Below the pieces are notes generated by a model that was not told the DNA's origin, did not search any database, and saw nothing but the letters and a program-made list of their open reading frames with translations. Made by a program: the position numbers and the translations under genes. This document shows, piece after piece, positions 1 to 8,796 of a stretch of 36,991 nucleotides of DNA (position 1 is the first letter of the stretch; the number at the start of each line of letters is the position of its first letter). The DNA comes from Phycisphaerales bacterium. GTDB taxonomy: Bacteria; Planctomycetota; Phycisphaerae; Phycisphaerales; SM1A02. Location: assembly GCA_009692015.1 (NCBI GenBank), contig SIAB01000007.1:1-36991 (forward strand). The letters are read 5' to 3'.

Positions 1-1704
1 CAATCCAGATTCGCGCAGGGTTCGCATCCCCCGCTTGCGCGACTCGTTCTGTAGCACCGCGGTCGAGGCCTGTTGCATCACGAGTTCCCGCAACTCGTCA
101 TCCATGAGCATGATTTCAAAGAGAGCCATGCGCCCCTTGTAACCCGACTTGGTGCAGGCATCGCACCCTCGTCCGCGAAAGAGGTGTCGACCCTGAACAT
201 CCGCGGTTCGCAAATTCAATTCCATCAGATGCTCCTCGGATGGAACGAACTCCTCCTTGCACTTGGTGCAAATCCGGCGAACGAGTCGCTGGGCGACAAT
301 CGCCTCGATCGTCGCCGTCAAGAGAAACGACTCAACGCCGAGGTCGAGCAATCGCAGGATCGAACTCGGCGCATCATTGGTATGCAGCGTTGCAAACACC
401 AAGTGACCGGTCAGACTCGCTTGGATCGCGATCTGTGCCGTTTCGAGATCGCGGATTTCACCGACGAGAATGATGTCAGGATCTTGGCGCAGGAATGAGC
501 GCAGCAAGCGGGCAAAGGTGAGTTCCTGGTCGAGGTTGATCTGGCACTGGATCATGCCATAGATGTCGTACTCCACGGGATCTTCTGCCGTGAGAATCTT
601 GGTATCGATCTGATTCAATTCGCGAAGCGCCGCGTAGAGCGTGGTCGTCTTTCCAGAGCCGGTCGGCCCGGTCACGAGGACGATCCCGTTGGGCTTGTTG
701 ATGATGTTGCGCATCTTCGCCAACTCATCCTCGCGCAACCCGATGCGATCCAATTCCAACTGGACCGCCGAGCGGTCGAGTACCCGGAGCACCACGGATT
801 CGCCGTACATCGTTGGCAGCACAGCAACGCGAAGGTCAATGGGCTCGCGATCGGCGGAGAGTTGGTAACTGATTCGGCCGTCCTGGGGAAGTCTCCGCTC
901 GGCGATATCCAGCTTCGCGAGAATCTTGACGCGACTCACGATCGCCATCGCGATTTCCTTGGGCTGGGTCTTCATCTCATACAACACGCCGTCGATGCGA
1001 TAGCGCATCTTGAACTCATCCTCGAATGGTTCGAGGTGAATGTCCGACGCCTGATTCGCAATCGCCTGGGCGAGCATGTTGGTCACCAATCGAACCACTG
1101 CATTGTCGCTGGCGACATCTTCGAGCGAGGCGACATCGATCGAATCGCCGCGTCCTTGTAAGTTCTTGACCGCTTCGGATCGATTGACTTCGGCGAACAA
1201 CTCTCCCGCATCAGCCTTCTTGGAATACTCGCGGCGGATGACCTCGTCGATATCCGCGGGTGCTGTCACGATAACGGTGATCTCGTACCCCGGAAACATG
1301 TTCATCCGCAGGTTGTCGACCGCCTGAAAATTGGCGTGCGAGCCGACGGCGACGGTGATCGTCTTGGCAGTCGGGTTGATCTCGAGCGGCACGATGCGCA
1401 TGACATTGGCGGCCTCCGCAGTGAGTGCGCGGAGTGTCTCTGGAGGGATGACCAACCCAGTCAGACGCTTGAACCGCAACCCCCGCTGACCGGCAAGAGC
1501 GACCGCAATGTCGTCGGCTGTCACCAGCCCCATTTCCAGCATCAGCTCACCAATTTTTTTCTTGGACTTCGTCGGATCGTTCGTCCGCAGTTCGAGCGCG
1601 GCGTGAACCTGCTCGCGCGAGACCTTTCCCAACTTGGTGAGAATGCGCCCAAGCTTTCTGTTCTTGAGTTGCGAGGGATCAAGTTCGACGGCAAGTTCGG
1701 CCAT
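1..1704 (-). CDS. PilB/GspE-type secretion or pilus assembly ATPase, 3' end cut by window edge
   Basis: This is a hexameric cytoplasmic ATPase of the type that powers type IV pilus extension or type II secretion. The reading frame is open from ATG at 1704 to the window edge, giving 568 residues with only a short C-terminus missing. The N-terminal part matches the GspE/PilB N-terminal domain (K-K-I-G-E-L followed by V-T-A-D-D). The catalytic half has Walker A GPTGSGKT at residues 346-353, an Asp box, Walker B (D-I-I-L-V-G-E-I-R-D), the TGHLVFATLHTNDA segment and a four-cysteine zinc motif (C-T-K-C and C-D-A-C). It lies 115 bases downstream of pilT on the same strand and is the second PilB-like gene in the locus. 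There is no clear Shine-Dalgarno sequence; a possible promoter ends 13 bases before the start. PilB and GspE cannot be told apart from sequence alone. Confidence 0.93.
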   Translation of the reverse strand, partial: MAELAVELDPSQLKNRKLGRILTKLGKVSREQVHAALELRTNDPTKSKKKIGELMLEMGLVTADDIAVALAGQRGLRFKRLTGLVIPPETLRALTAEAANVMRIVPLEINPTAKTITVAVGSHANFQAVDNLRMNMFPGYEITVIVTAPADIDEVIRREYSKKADAGELFAEVNRSEAVKNLQGRGDSIDVASLEDVASDNAVVRLVTNMLAQAIANQASDIHLEPFEDEFKMRYRIDGVLYEMKTQPKEIAMAIVSRVKILAKLDIAERRLPQDGRISYQLSADREPIDLRVAVLPTMYGESVVLRVLDRSAVQLELDRIGLREDELAKMRNIINKPNGIVLVTGPTGSGKTTTLYAALRELNQIDTKILTAEDPVEYDIYGMIQCQINLDQELTFARLLRSFLRQDPDIILVGEIRDLETAQIAIQASLTGHLVFATLHTNDAPSSILRLLDLGVESFLLTATIEAIVAQRLVRRICTKCKEEFVPSEEHLMELNLRTADVQGRHLFRGRGCDACTKSGYKGRMALFEIMLMDDELRELVMQQASTAVLQNESRKRGMRTLRESGL

Positions 1705-1717
1705 GGGTGTCCGAAAG

Positions 1718-1747
1718 TCTATACGGCGGTTTCTGCGATCTTGTCAC
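1718..1747 (-). promoter_or_regulatory. Candidate sigma70-type promoter for the downstream PilB-like gene
   Basis: On the minus strand GTGACA (1747-1742) and TATAGA (1723-1718) are separated by 18 bases. The predicted start of transcription would leave only about 7 bases before the ATG at 1704. An overlapping TAGACT (1721-1716) resembles the TAG-type boxes found before other genes here. This is pattern matching only. Confidence 0.3.
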
Positions 1748-1819
1748 TAAAACGCTGATTTTCGTTCTGACAGTTAGTTATCGAAGCGATCAGCATCCGG
1801 TCTGGCTCGCTTGAGTCTT

Positions 1820-2974
1820 TCAATGCGAGTCGACATCTTCTTCGTCCCACTCCGCTCGTCCGATCTTGCCACCAGCCTTGTGCACCTTATCCCGCAGGGC
1901 TCCAGGATTCTTACCCTTGTCGATCATTTCCTCGGCAGTGATCCGGTTCTCGGAATACAACCGCCAGAGATGGTCGTCGAGCAGTTGCATACTGAACCGC
2001 TTTCCAGTTTGGATCGCCGAGTCGATTCGGAAGGTCTTGTTCTCGCGGATGAGGTTGGAAATGGCCGGGGTCACCATGAGGAACTCGTAGGCGGCGAGCC
2101 GCCCGGGTCGATCGGCCCGAACGAGCAGAACCTGACTCAGGACGGCAATCAGGGCCACCGAAAGTTGAACGCGAATCTGCTCCTGCTGGTTGGTCGGGAA
2201 GGCGTCAATGATTCGGTTGATTGTTCCCGCCGCACCCGTCGTGTGCAGGGTTCCGAAGACCAAGTGGCCAGTCTCGGCTGCGCGGATCGCCGCTTCGATC
2301 GTTTCGAGGTCGCGCATTTCACCAACGAGGACAACATCGGGATCCTGGCGCAGGACGCGCTTGAGCGCTTCCGTAAAGGTTGGAACATCCTCGCCCACTT
2401 CCCGCTGATTCACGATGGACTTCTTGTGGTGGTGATAGAACTCGATTGGATCTTCGACCGTCACAATGTGCCGCTCGAGCGTGTTGTTGATTTGATCGAT
2501 CATCGTGGCGAGCGAGGTCGACTTTCCACTCCCGGTCGGCCCAGTCACCAGAAACAACCCACGCGGTCGACGAATGAGTTCGTGGCAAATCTCGGGAAGG
2601 CCGATCTCCTCAAATGTCATGAGACGATTGGGGATCTGCCGCATCACCATCGACACGGCACCGCGTTGCTTGAAGATCGAGCAGCGAAATCGCGCCGCAG
2701 TGCCGAAGGCGATGCCGAAATCTGACCCGCCGCGCTCTTGCAACTCTTGCTGGTTCTTCTCGGGTGCAATCTGCTTCATCAGCGACATCGTGTCGCCGGG
2801 CCCGAGCACCTTGGTGGCGAGCGAACGCAATCGTCCGTGCAATCGCAGCGTGGGCGGGCGCCCCACGGTGACGTGAAGGTCGGACGCGCCTTGGCGAACA
2901 ACTGTATCGAGCAGCCGATCAATCTGCATCGTGCTCTCTTCAACTTTGGATGGGGTCACTTCACCACCAGACAT
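1820..2974 (-). CDS. pilT: PilT-type twitching motility (pilus retraction) ATPase
   Basis: PilT is the hexameric ATPase that retracts type IV pili. Visible are the N-terminal S-D-L-H-V segment, Walker A GPTGSGKS near residues 145-152, Walker B D-P-D-V-V-L-V-G-E-M-R-D, the TGHLVFGTLHT box, and the PilT-specific A-I-S-N-L-I-R-E motif in the C-terminal part. The zinc-binding cysteines of PilB are absent, as expected. Two ATGs lie close together. AAGGAG at 2987-2982 is only 1 base from the ATG at 2980 but 7 bases from the ATG at 2974, so I chose 2974 (384 aa, a little longer than the usual 340-370). It follows the upstream PilB-like gene by about 36 bases and is probably cotranscribed with it. 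Confidence 0.93.
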   Translation of the reverse strand: MSGGEVTPSKVEESTMQIDRLLDTVVRQGASDLHVTVGRPPTLRLHGRLRSLATKVLGPGDTMSLMKQIAPEKNQQELQERGGSDFGIAFGTAARFRCSIFKQRGAVSMVMRQIPNRLMTFEEIGLPEICHELIRRPRGLFLVTGPTGSGKSTSLATMIDQINNTLERHIVTVEDPIEFYHHHKKSIVNQREVGEDVPTFTEALKRVLRQDPDVVLVGEMRDLETIEAAIRAAETGHLVFGTLHTTGAAGTINRIIDAFPTNQQEQIRVQLSVALIAVLSQVLLVRADRPGRLAAYEFLMVTPAISNLIRENKTFRIDSAIQTGKRFSMQLLDDHLWRLYSENRITAEEMIDKGKNPGALRDKVHKAGGKIGRAEWDEEDVDSH

Positions 2975-3010
2975 TGGCATACTCCTTGGAAAACTGAGAC
3001 GTGGACAGGC

Positions 3011-4771
3011 TCACGAGGAGACATCCGACTGGGCAAACTTGGCAACTTCGTCGGCGGTCGTCATTCCATTCAGCACCTTGATCTTTCCGTCACCGAGCAG
3101 CGTGCGCATTCCGGCACGAACCGCCGCGCCACGGATTTTCGAGACCGTCGCCCGCTGAAAGGCGAGATCGCGAATCTCTGGATTCATGATCATCATCTCA
3201 TACACGCCGCGCCGACCGTGGTAGCCCGTGTGCGAGCATTTCTCGCAACCAACGGGCTTCATCAGCGTCCCGCGCTCCAATTCTTCCGCGGTGATCCCGA
3301 CCAGCCGCATCCAATTGAGATCCGGTGTTTCGTCGCGCACCTTGCATTCTGAGCAGAGAATGCGCGCGAGCCGCTGTGCCAAGACAGCTTGGATCGAACT
3401 GGCGACAAGGAAGGGCTTCACCCCCATGTCGACCAGTCGGGTGATGGCACTGGGGGCATCGTTGGTATGCAGCGTTGAGAAGACCAAGTGCCCGGTGAGC
3501 GCCGCCTGAATCGCGATGTCGGCCACCTCCCGGTCGCGAATTTCTCCCACCAGAATAATGTTCGGCGCTTGGCGCAACATCGACTTGAGGATGACTGGAA
3601 AGGTCAAGCCGATCTGCTCACGCACCTGGACCTGATTGATTCCCTTGAATGAAAACTCAACAGGATCCTCGGCGGTGATGATCTTTTTGTCGGGACGATT
3701 GAGATCGTTGAGCGCCGAATACAGAGTCGTCGTCTTGCCCGAGCCCGTGGGACCAGTCACCAGGAAAATCCCGTTGGGACGGCGAATCACCTTGTTGAAC
3801 TTGTCGAGCGTGTCCTGCTGAAGACCAAGATTCAGAAGTCCAATGCGCGCCGACTCGGGGCGCAAGATGCGCAGGACCATGCTCTCGCCCCAAATGGCTG
3901 GGCAGGCGCTCACCCGAAAGTCGATTGCCGATCCATCGACGGTGAACTTGATGCGGCCGTCTTGCGGAATGCGTCGTTCTGAAATGTTGATCCCCGCCAT
4001 CAGTTTGAGTCGAGCCAGGACCGACCCCTGCAATTTCTTCGGAATTGGCGGGGTAATGTCGATGCACGAACCGTCAATCCGAAAGCGCAACCGCACGAAT
4101 TCCTTCATCGGTTCGACATGAATATCGCTGGCGCGGTTGGTGACCGCCTTGATGATCATGCGATCAACGATCTTGACCGCTCCCTCCTCGATCCGCTGAA
4201 TCTTGTCGCGGTCGATCGAGGCGTCTTGCGACTTATCCTGGCTCGATCGATCCTGACTGCTGTCCTTCGTTCGGTCGTGCGTTCTCGTGACCGAGTCGGT
4301 AACGACATCATTATTGTTCAGCAGTCCCTTGGTCGACTTCGCCCCTTCAACATAGTTTCGCAACTGGGTTCGACTGGTGATCAACTTTTCAAACTGGCAA
4401 TTCAAACGAAACTGCAGGGCGGTCAGGGCATCGAGATCCATCGGGTCGTGGATCAGGATCTTCATGGTGTTCCCCACCTTCTCGTCGAGCGGAAGGATGA
4501 GGTACTTCTTGATGACATCGTCACCGAGCAGTTTCTTGTTCACCCGATTGGAACCCTCGGGGCGTTCCAGGTTCACAAATTCAAGCCCAAACTGGCGCCC
4601 GAGTGCCCGGGCGACATCTTCATCCGAGCAGGTCTGGTTCTCGACGAGAACTTCGCCGGTGCGCTTGCGCGAGCCCTTGCCCGACGCGACCGCCTCCTCA
4701 ACCTGCGCTGGCGTCGCGACGCCAGCCTCGATCAACAACTCTCCGATTTTTTTTCGTTCGCGTCGTGCCAA
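3011..4771 (-). CDS. PilB/GspE-type secretion or pilus assembly ATPase (complete copy)
   Basis: This is a second PilB/GspE ATPase of 586 residues. It begins with the same kind of N-terminal domain (K-K-I-G-E-L-L-I-E-A-G), has a low-complexity linker rich in Ser, Asp, Gln and Lys around residues 165-190, then the ATPase core with Walker A GPTGSGKT from residue 340, Walker B (N-I-I-L-V-G-E-I-R-D), TGHLVFSTLHTNDA and paired cysteines (C-S-E-C, C-E-K-C) of the zinc site. The start is TTG at 4771, supported by GGAG 6 bases upstream; there is no nearby in-frame ATG. A run of eight A residues on the coding strand falls at codons 6-9. It heads the minus-strand cluster PilB-PilT-PilB. Whether it serves a pilus or a type II secretion system cannot be decided, since no pilin, PilC or secretin gene lies in the window. 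Confidence 0.94.
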   Translation of the reverse strand: MARRERKKIGELLIEAGVATPAQVEEAVASGKGSRKRTGEVLVENQTCSDEDVARALGRQFGLEFVNLERPEGSNRVNKKLLGDDVIKKYLILPLDEKVGNTMKILIHDPMDLDALTALQFRLNCQFEKLITSRTQLRNYVEGAKSTKGLLNNNDVVTDSVTRTHDRTKDSSQDRSSQDKSQDASIDRDKIQRIEEGAVKIVDRMIIKAVTNRASDIHVEPMKEFVRLRFRIDGSCIDITPPIPKKLQGSVLARLKLMAGINISERRIPQDGRIKFTVDGSAIDFRVSACPAIWGESMVLRILRPESARIGLLNLGLQQDTLDKFNKVIRRPNGIFLVTGPTGSGKTTTLYSALNDLNRPDKKIITAEDPVEFSFKGINQVQVREQIGLTFPVILKSMLRQAPNIILVGEIRDREVADIAIQAALTGHLVFSTLHTNDAPSAITRLVDMGVKPFLVASSIQAVLAQRLARILCSECKVRDETPDLNWMRLVGITAEELERGTLMKPVGCEKCSHTGYHGRRGVYEMMIMNPEIRDLAFQRATVSKIRGAAVRAGMRTLLGDGKIKVLNGMTTADEVAKFAQSDVSS

Positions 4772-4791
4772 GTACTGCTCCGTGTGCCGAA

Positions 4792-4810
4792 TTCGGTTGG
4801 GTCAACCGAA
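4792..4810. promoter_or_regulatory. Perfect inverted repeat in the divergent pilB/gnd intergenic region
   Basis: TTCGGTT (4792-4798) and AACCGAA (4804-4810) form a 7-bp perfect dyad around GGGTC, in the 137-base region between the divergent starts of the PilB-like gene and gnd. It could be an operator for a dimeric regulator or a leader hairpin of the minus-strand gene. No regulator is encoded nearby. I see no convincing promoter in this gap. Confidence 0.35.
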
Positions 4811-4908
4811 GATGGGAAATAGTAGCAAAGGGATCACGGCCTGATTCGCGCTCATCTATGCTCCGCGACTGAACTTTAGACCTCGATGACTGGAAAGGAA
4901 GGACTGCG

Positions 4909-5931
4909 ATGCAACTTGGAATGATTGGACTCGGACGGATGGGGGCAAACATGACAATTCGGTTGATTCGCGCGGGACATCAGGTGGTGGTCTTCGACCG
5001 AACTGCCGCGGCCGTCGCCGACCTCGTCAAACAGGGTGCCGTGGGCGCGACCAGCCTCGCCGATCTGGTTAGCAAACTTTCTGGCCCCCGCAATGTCTGG
5101 CTGATGATCCCAGCCGCGTTCGTCGACAGCACGATCACGGCGCTCCTGCCGCTCTTGCAGAAGGACGACACGATCATCGACGGCGGCAACTCTTACTACA
5201 AGGATGACTTGCGCCGAGCGAAGGCCCTCGCTGCGGCGGGCATGCACTATGTGGATTGCGGAACCTCTGGTGGCGTGTGGGGACTCGACCGCGGCTACTC
5301 GCTGATGATCGGTGGCGACAAGGTTGCCGTTGGACGCCTCGACTCAATTTTTTCGGCGCTCGCGCCTGGCCGCGGATGTGCCGCGCCAACTCCGGGGCGA
5401 ACATCCAAGTCGACCGCCGATCAGGGATACCTGCACTGCGGCCCTTCCGGCGCGGGACACTTTGTCAAGATGGTGCACAACGGGATCGAATATGGAATGA
5501 TGGCCGCATACGCCGAAGGACTCAACATCCTGCGACATGCCAATGCGGGGATGACCCAGCGGGCGAATGACGCGGAGACCACCCCCCTGCGTGACCCGAG
5601 CGAATACATGTACGAATTCGATCTCCCGGAAGTCACAGAGGTCTGGCGCAGAGGAAGTGTCGTCGCGTCGTGGCTCCTCGATCTCACGGCGCAAGCCTTT
5701 GCCGGTGATGCTGAATTGAAGACCTACGCTGGGCGCGTCTCCGACTCGGGTGAGGGTCGCTGGACGATCCTTGCCGCAATCGAAGAGGGTGTACCCGCGC
5801 ATGTCTTGAGCGCCGCGTTGATGGATCGCTTTGAAAGCCGCGGAGAATCGGAATTCGCAAACAAGGTGCTTTGCGCGATGCGCATGGGATTTGGCGGTCA
5901 CCTCGAAAAGGCGGAAGAGAAGAAGGGGTAA
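4909..5931 (+). CDS. gnd: 6-phosphogluconate dehydrogenase, decarboxylating, short form
   Basis: The enzyme oxidises 6-phosphogluconate to ribulose 5-phosphate and CO2 in the oxidative pentose phosphate pathway. The N-terminal Rossmann motif is G-L-G-R-M-G (residues 7-12). G-G-N-S-Y-Y-K-D-D, the TSGGVWG substrate loop and the catalytic segment H-F-V-K-M-V-H-N-G-I-E-Y around Lys187 and Glu194 follow. At 340 residues it belongs to the short class (roughly 300-340 aa), not the 470-aa E. coli type. Asp30 follows the second beta strand, which in this class often goes with NAD rather than NADP preference. About a dozen extra residues sit before the GYLHCGPSGAGH segment. AAGGAAGGA lies about 6 bases before the ATG. 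zwf follows after 6 bases, so the pair is an operon. Confidence 0.95.
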   Translation: MQLGMIGLGRMGANMTIRLIRAGHQVVVFDRTAAAVADLVKQGAVGATSLADLVSKLSGPRNVWLMIPAAFVDSTITALLPLLQKDDTIIDGGNSYYKDDLRRAKALAAAGMHYVDCGTSGGVWGLDRGYSLMIGGDKVAVGRLDSIFSALAPGRGCAAPTPGRTSKSTADQGYLHCGPSGAGHFVKMVHNGIEYGMMAAYAEGLNILRHANAGMTQRANDAETTPLRDPSEYMYEFDLPEVTEVWRRGSVVASWLLDLTAQAFAGDAELKTYAGRVSDSGEGRWTILAAIEEGVPAHVLSAALMDRFESRGESEFANKVLCAMRMGFGGHLEKAEEKKG

Positions 5932-5937
5932 TCAGCA

Positions 5938-7329
5938 GTGGCAACCCGCACTCCAGCTGATGCCTTTGTGTTTTTCGGCGCCACCGGCGACCTCGCACAC
6001 AAGAAGACCTTCGCCGCTTTGCAGGCCCTCGTTCGCAGAGGTGTCTTGACAGTTCCGATCATCGGAGTCGCCAAGAGCGGGATGACCCTCGACCAACTCA
6101 AGGATCGCGCCCGCGATGGGATCACGAGATTCGGGGGCGGAGTCGATGAAGACGCCTTCGCCAAGATGTGCCAACTGCTGCGCTATGTCGATGGCGACTA
6201 CGCGGATCCAGCGACATTTGCGAATGTCCGCAAGGAACTCGGTGCTTCCCAGCATCCGCTGCACTATCTCGCAATTCCGCCGGTTCTCTTTGGACCGGTC
6301 TCTTCGCATTTGGCGAGCGCTGGTTGTGCCGAAGGGGCGCGGGTCATCGTCGAGAAACCATTCGGTCGCGATCGGAAGTCGGCGATCGCGCTCAATGCGC
6401 TGCTGCACGCGGTCTTCGATGAGTCGTCCATTTTTCGAATCGATCACTACCTCGGAAAGGAAGCCGTTCAGAACACGCTCTACTTTCGCTTCGCCAACGC
6501 ATTTCTTGAACCGTTGTGGAATCGCCAGTATGTCAATCAGATTCAGATCACGATGGCCGAGTCCTTCGGCGTCGAGGGTCGCGGCAAGTTTTACGATGAG
6601 ACTGGCGCGCTGCGCGATGTGATCCAAAACCATCTGATGCAAGTGATCGGGTTCCTCTGCATGGAGGCGCCGAATTGGGAAGACACCGAGCGAACGCGCG
6701 ATGAGCAGGTCAAACTTTTTCGAGCTGTCCGCTCACTCGAGCCGACCGACATCGTCCGCGGACAGTTTCGCGGATACCTGCAAGAGCCGGGGGTGAGCCC
6801 CAAGTCGACCACCGAGACCTACGCCGCGGTGCGCCTGCAAATCGACAACTGGCGCTGGTCTGGAGTGCCGATCTATGTGCGTGCCGGGAAACATATGCCA
6901 GTCTCTGGCACCGAAGTGCGCGTGGGGTTCCACCGACCACCACAAGTTGTCTTTCGTGAACCCGTTCCACCCAGCCACAATTTCTTGCGATTTCAAATCA
7001 ACCCAAGGATCGAGATCGGACTCAACGCGCAAGTGAAGGCTGATGGTGAACGGATGGTCGGCGAGCAAATCGAGCTGCTCGCGATCGATCAACAGCCCGA
7101 CGAGATGACACCATACGAACGACTCATCGGCGACGCACTGCGCGGCGACGGAACATTGTTCGCGCGACAAGACAGTGTCGATGAGTGCTGGCGTATCGTG
7201 GATTCCGTACTCGGCAATGTGGTTCCTGCATATCCGTACGAACCAGGCACATGGGGTCCAGAAGCTGCGAATGATGGCCTGCTCCCAAGCGGCGGATGGC
7301 ATTCGCCCCGCATTGCGTCACCCCAATGA
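5938..7329 (+). CDS. zwf: Glucose-6-phosphate 1-dehydrogenase
   Basis: This enzyme catalyses the first step of the oxidative pentose phosphate pathway, oxidising glucose 6-phosphate to 6-phosphogluconolactone with reduction of NAD(P). The nucleotide-binding motif [10 protein letters not shown] starts at residue 14, and the family signature R-I-D-H-Y-L-G-K-E is at residues 167-175, including the substrate-binding His170 and Lys174. The length, 463 aa, is slightly below the usual 480-510. The start is GTG at 5938, only 6 bases after the gnd stop. The purine-rich end of gnd (AAGAAGGGG) supplies the ribosome binding site, so translation is probably coupled. No 6-phosphogluconolactonase gene is present between or beside the two genes. 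The 3' end meets the convergent RDD gene. Confidence 0.96.
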   Translation: MATRTPADAFVFFGATGDLAHKKTFAALQALVRRGVLTVPIIGVAKSGMTLDQLKDRARDGITRFGGGVDEDAFAKMCQLLRYVDGDYADPATFANVRKELGASQHPLHYLAIPPVLFGPVSSHLASAGCAEGARVIVEKPFGRDRKSAIALNALLHAVFDESSIFRIDHYLGKEAVQNTLYFRFANAFLEPLWNRQYVNQIQITMAESFGVEGRGKFYDETGALRDVIQNHLMQVIGFLCMEAPNWEDTERTRDEQVKLFRAVRSLEPTDIVRGQFRGYLQEPGVSPKSTTETYAAVRLQIDNWRWSGVPIYVRAGKHMPVSGTEVRVGFHRPPQVVFREPVPPSHNFLRFQINPRIEIGLNAQVKADGERMVGEQIELLAIDQQPDEMTPYERLIGDALRGDGTLFARQDSVDECWRIVDSVLGNVVPAYPYEPGTWGPEAANDGLLPSGGWHSPRIASPQ

Positions 7330-7331
7330 GC

Positions 7332-7349
7332 CTCAGCGGCGGCGCTGAG
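7332..7349. terminator. GC-rich hairpin at the convergent zwf / RDD-gene 3' ends
   Basis: CTCAGCG (7332-7338) and CGCTGAG (7343-7349) pair perfectly over 7 bp with loop GCGG. The dyad begins 2 bases after the zwf stop and includes the stop codon of the opposing gene. It could act in both directions, but there is no T-tract on either side, so a classical intrinsic terminator is not supported. Confidence 0.35.
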
Positions 7350-8796
7350 CAACAACCGTTTTCGAAAGCGTCTCGGGCAGTCCCTGCTGCAGCGGATGGA
7401 CGAAGGCGAGAAAGCCGAGTGCTGGTGCGAAAAGCACAACACACTTGAGAATCGCGCGCAAGGCGGCGCGATGGAATCCCGCGCGCATATCCGCTGTGCC
7501 ATCGGGCGCGCGAACCACCCTGCCCCCGAAGATGAATTTTCCGGGTGTCGCTCGAAGCGTGACTTCAAACGCGAAGCACCACACCCCCGTGAAGCCGATC
7601 ATGATCGCGGCGGGCGCTGCGGTGGTGAGTTCCGGCGTCCAAGACGGCATTGACATGAGTTCACTCAATCGAGCACCGGTGATCCAGAGTGCGAAGATCG
7701 CTCCGGGAATCATGTCAATCGCCAGCGCATTGATCCTGCGGAACATGGGAAAGACATCCCATCCCGCGGGCATCGGGAATTGAGGTTCCATCGGCGGCCG
7801 CAGAATGAAGCCCGCCATGAGCATTCCGATGGTCAGCGCACCAAGGAGTGGAAGGTGGATCCAATCGCCCGTTGGCGTGAGCGCTGGGGTCAACGCTTGA
7901 GCGGGACCGATCGCGCCTGAGAGTGGATCGACCAGAGCGAGGTGCAGGGCCCGTTCTGCATCGATCCAAGTGATTGCGAATCCCTCCCCCCACCCGACAA
8001 TCGTCCAGGATTCGGCGGGCGGCGTGATCTCGCCAAGTTTGCGAAGTCCGGTTGCTGTGGCGTAGGAAATTGTCATCAGACCAGCGGGGCCGCGCGAAAG
8101 GACGGCGGGCCGCATCGATCCGGGAATCACCATCTCCAAGTCGAGAGCCGCACGCGGCCAGATGGTCTGGCTCCAACTGGTCGCTGATTCACCCCCGGGA
8201 TACTCCCAGGCGACCAGGTCCGTTTCGTCGATCGAACAGACCGCCCAGTCTCTCGCGCCACCGCTCGACCACGCAGTCAGAAAGGGCGAAGGACCGAGCG
8301 TCTGCGGCAGTGGAAGTTCCGACCACCCGCTCACAGTGGACTGCACAAGTCTGGGGTGCGCTCCGCCGATCCATGCAAGTGGTCCCGAATCGCTGGCGAC
8401 GAAATTTGAAACATCTCCAAAACTTTGAATGCTCGGGAGGACTGCCAGTCGACCAACCGGTTGGTAGACCCATGAACCGGTCGCCGGATCGCGCCCTGCC
8501 CGCAATCCGTAGACAGCGCTCGATATCGGCGAGCCCGCTGGCGGCATGAGGATGGCGAGTTCACTGGCGTGGGCCGCCAGCGCCGCCGGAAGTTCCGGGA
8601 GCACCGCAACATCGCTGCAGAATGGACCACCCATTTCGATTGCGTGATGCAGGATCCGACACCCCGAACTGGTCGCGATGGCGACCCAAAGGTGCTTCCC
8701 TGAACTCGCGGCCACGAGCGAAGGAGTGGCCGTCTGCGTCCAAGCAACACTGCAGAGCAACGCGGGCAGACCGAGGGAGAAAACCGCGAAGTTCAC
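7333..8796 (-). CDS. Membrane protein: exported N-terminal region plus C-terminal RDD domain
   Basis: This is a 487-residue protein. An N-terminal hydrophobic stretch (residues 4-20) looks like a signal peptide. The following 280 or so residues are rich in Gly, Trp, Ser and short beta-like segments (for example G-K-H-L-W-V-A-I and G-P-L-A-W-I-G-G), which could be a repeat-built extracytoplasmic domain such as a propeller; this is only an impression. A membrane helix near residues 308-325 is followed by an RDD domain from about residue 352: R-R-I-N-A-L-A-I-D, two further helices and the typical T-P-G-K segment with G-G-R-V-V. RDD proteins are poorly characterised membrane proteins. The start overlaps the stop of the preceding lipoprotein gene by 4 bases (ATGA), so it is the last gene of a coupled three-gene operon. 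Confidence 0.85.
   Translation of the reverse strand: MNFAVFSLGLPALLCSVAWTQTATPSLVAASSGKHLWVAIATSSGCRILHHAIEMGGPFCSDVAVLPELPAALAAHASELAILMPPAGSPISSAVYGLRAGRDPATGSWVYQPVGRLAVLPSIQSFGDVSNFVASDSGPLAWIGGAHPRLVQSTVSGWSELPLPQTLGPSPFLTAWSSGGARDWAVCSIDETDLVAWEYPGGESATSWSQTIWPRAALDLEMVIPGSMRPAVLSRGPAGLMTISYATATGLRKLGEITPPAESWTIVGWGEGFAITWIDAERALHLALVDPLSGAIGPAQALTPALTPTGDWIHLPLLGALTIGMLMAGFILRPPMEPQFPMPAGWDVFPMFRRINALAIDMIPGAIFALWITGARLSELMSMPSWTPELTTAAPAAIMIGFTGVWCFAFEVTLRATPGKFIFGGRVVRAPDGTADMRAGFHRAALRAILKCVVLFAPALGFLAFVHPLQQGLPETLSKTVVAQRRR

Noticed and set aside
1811-2725. 304-aa plus-strand ORF opposite pilT
   Set aside because: It is the antisense shadow of a clear PilT gene and has no recognisable domain.
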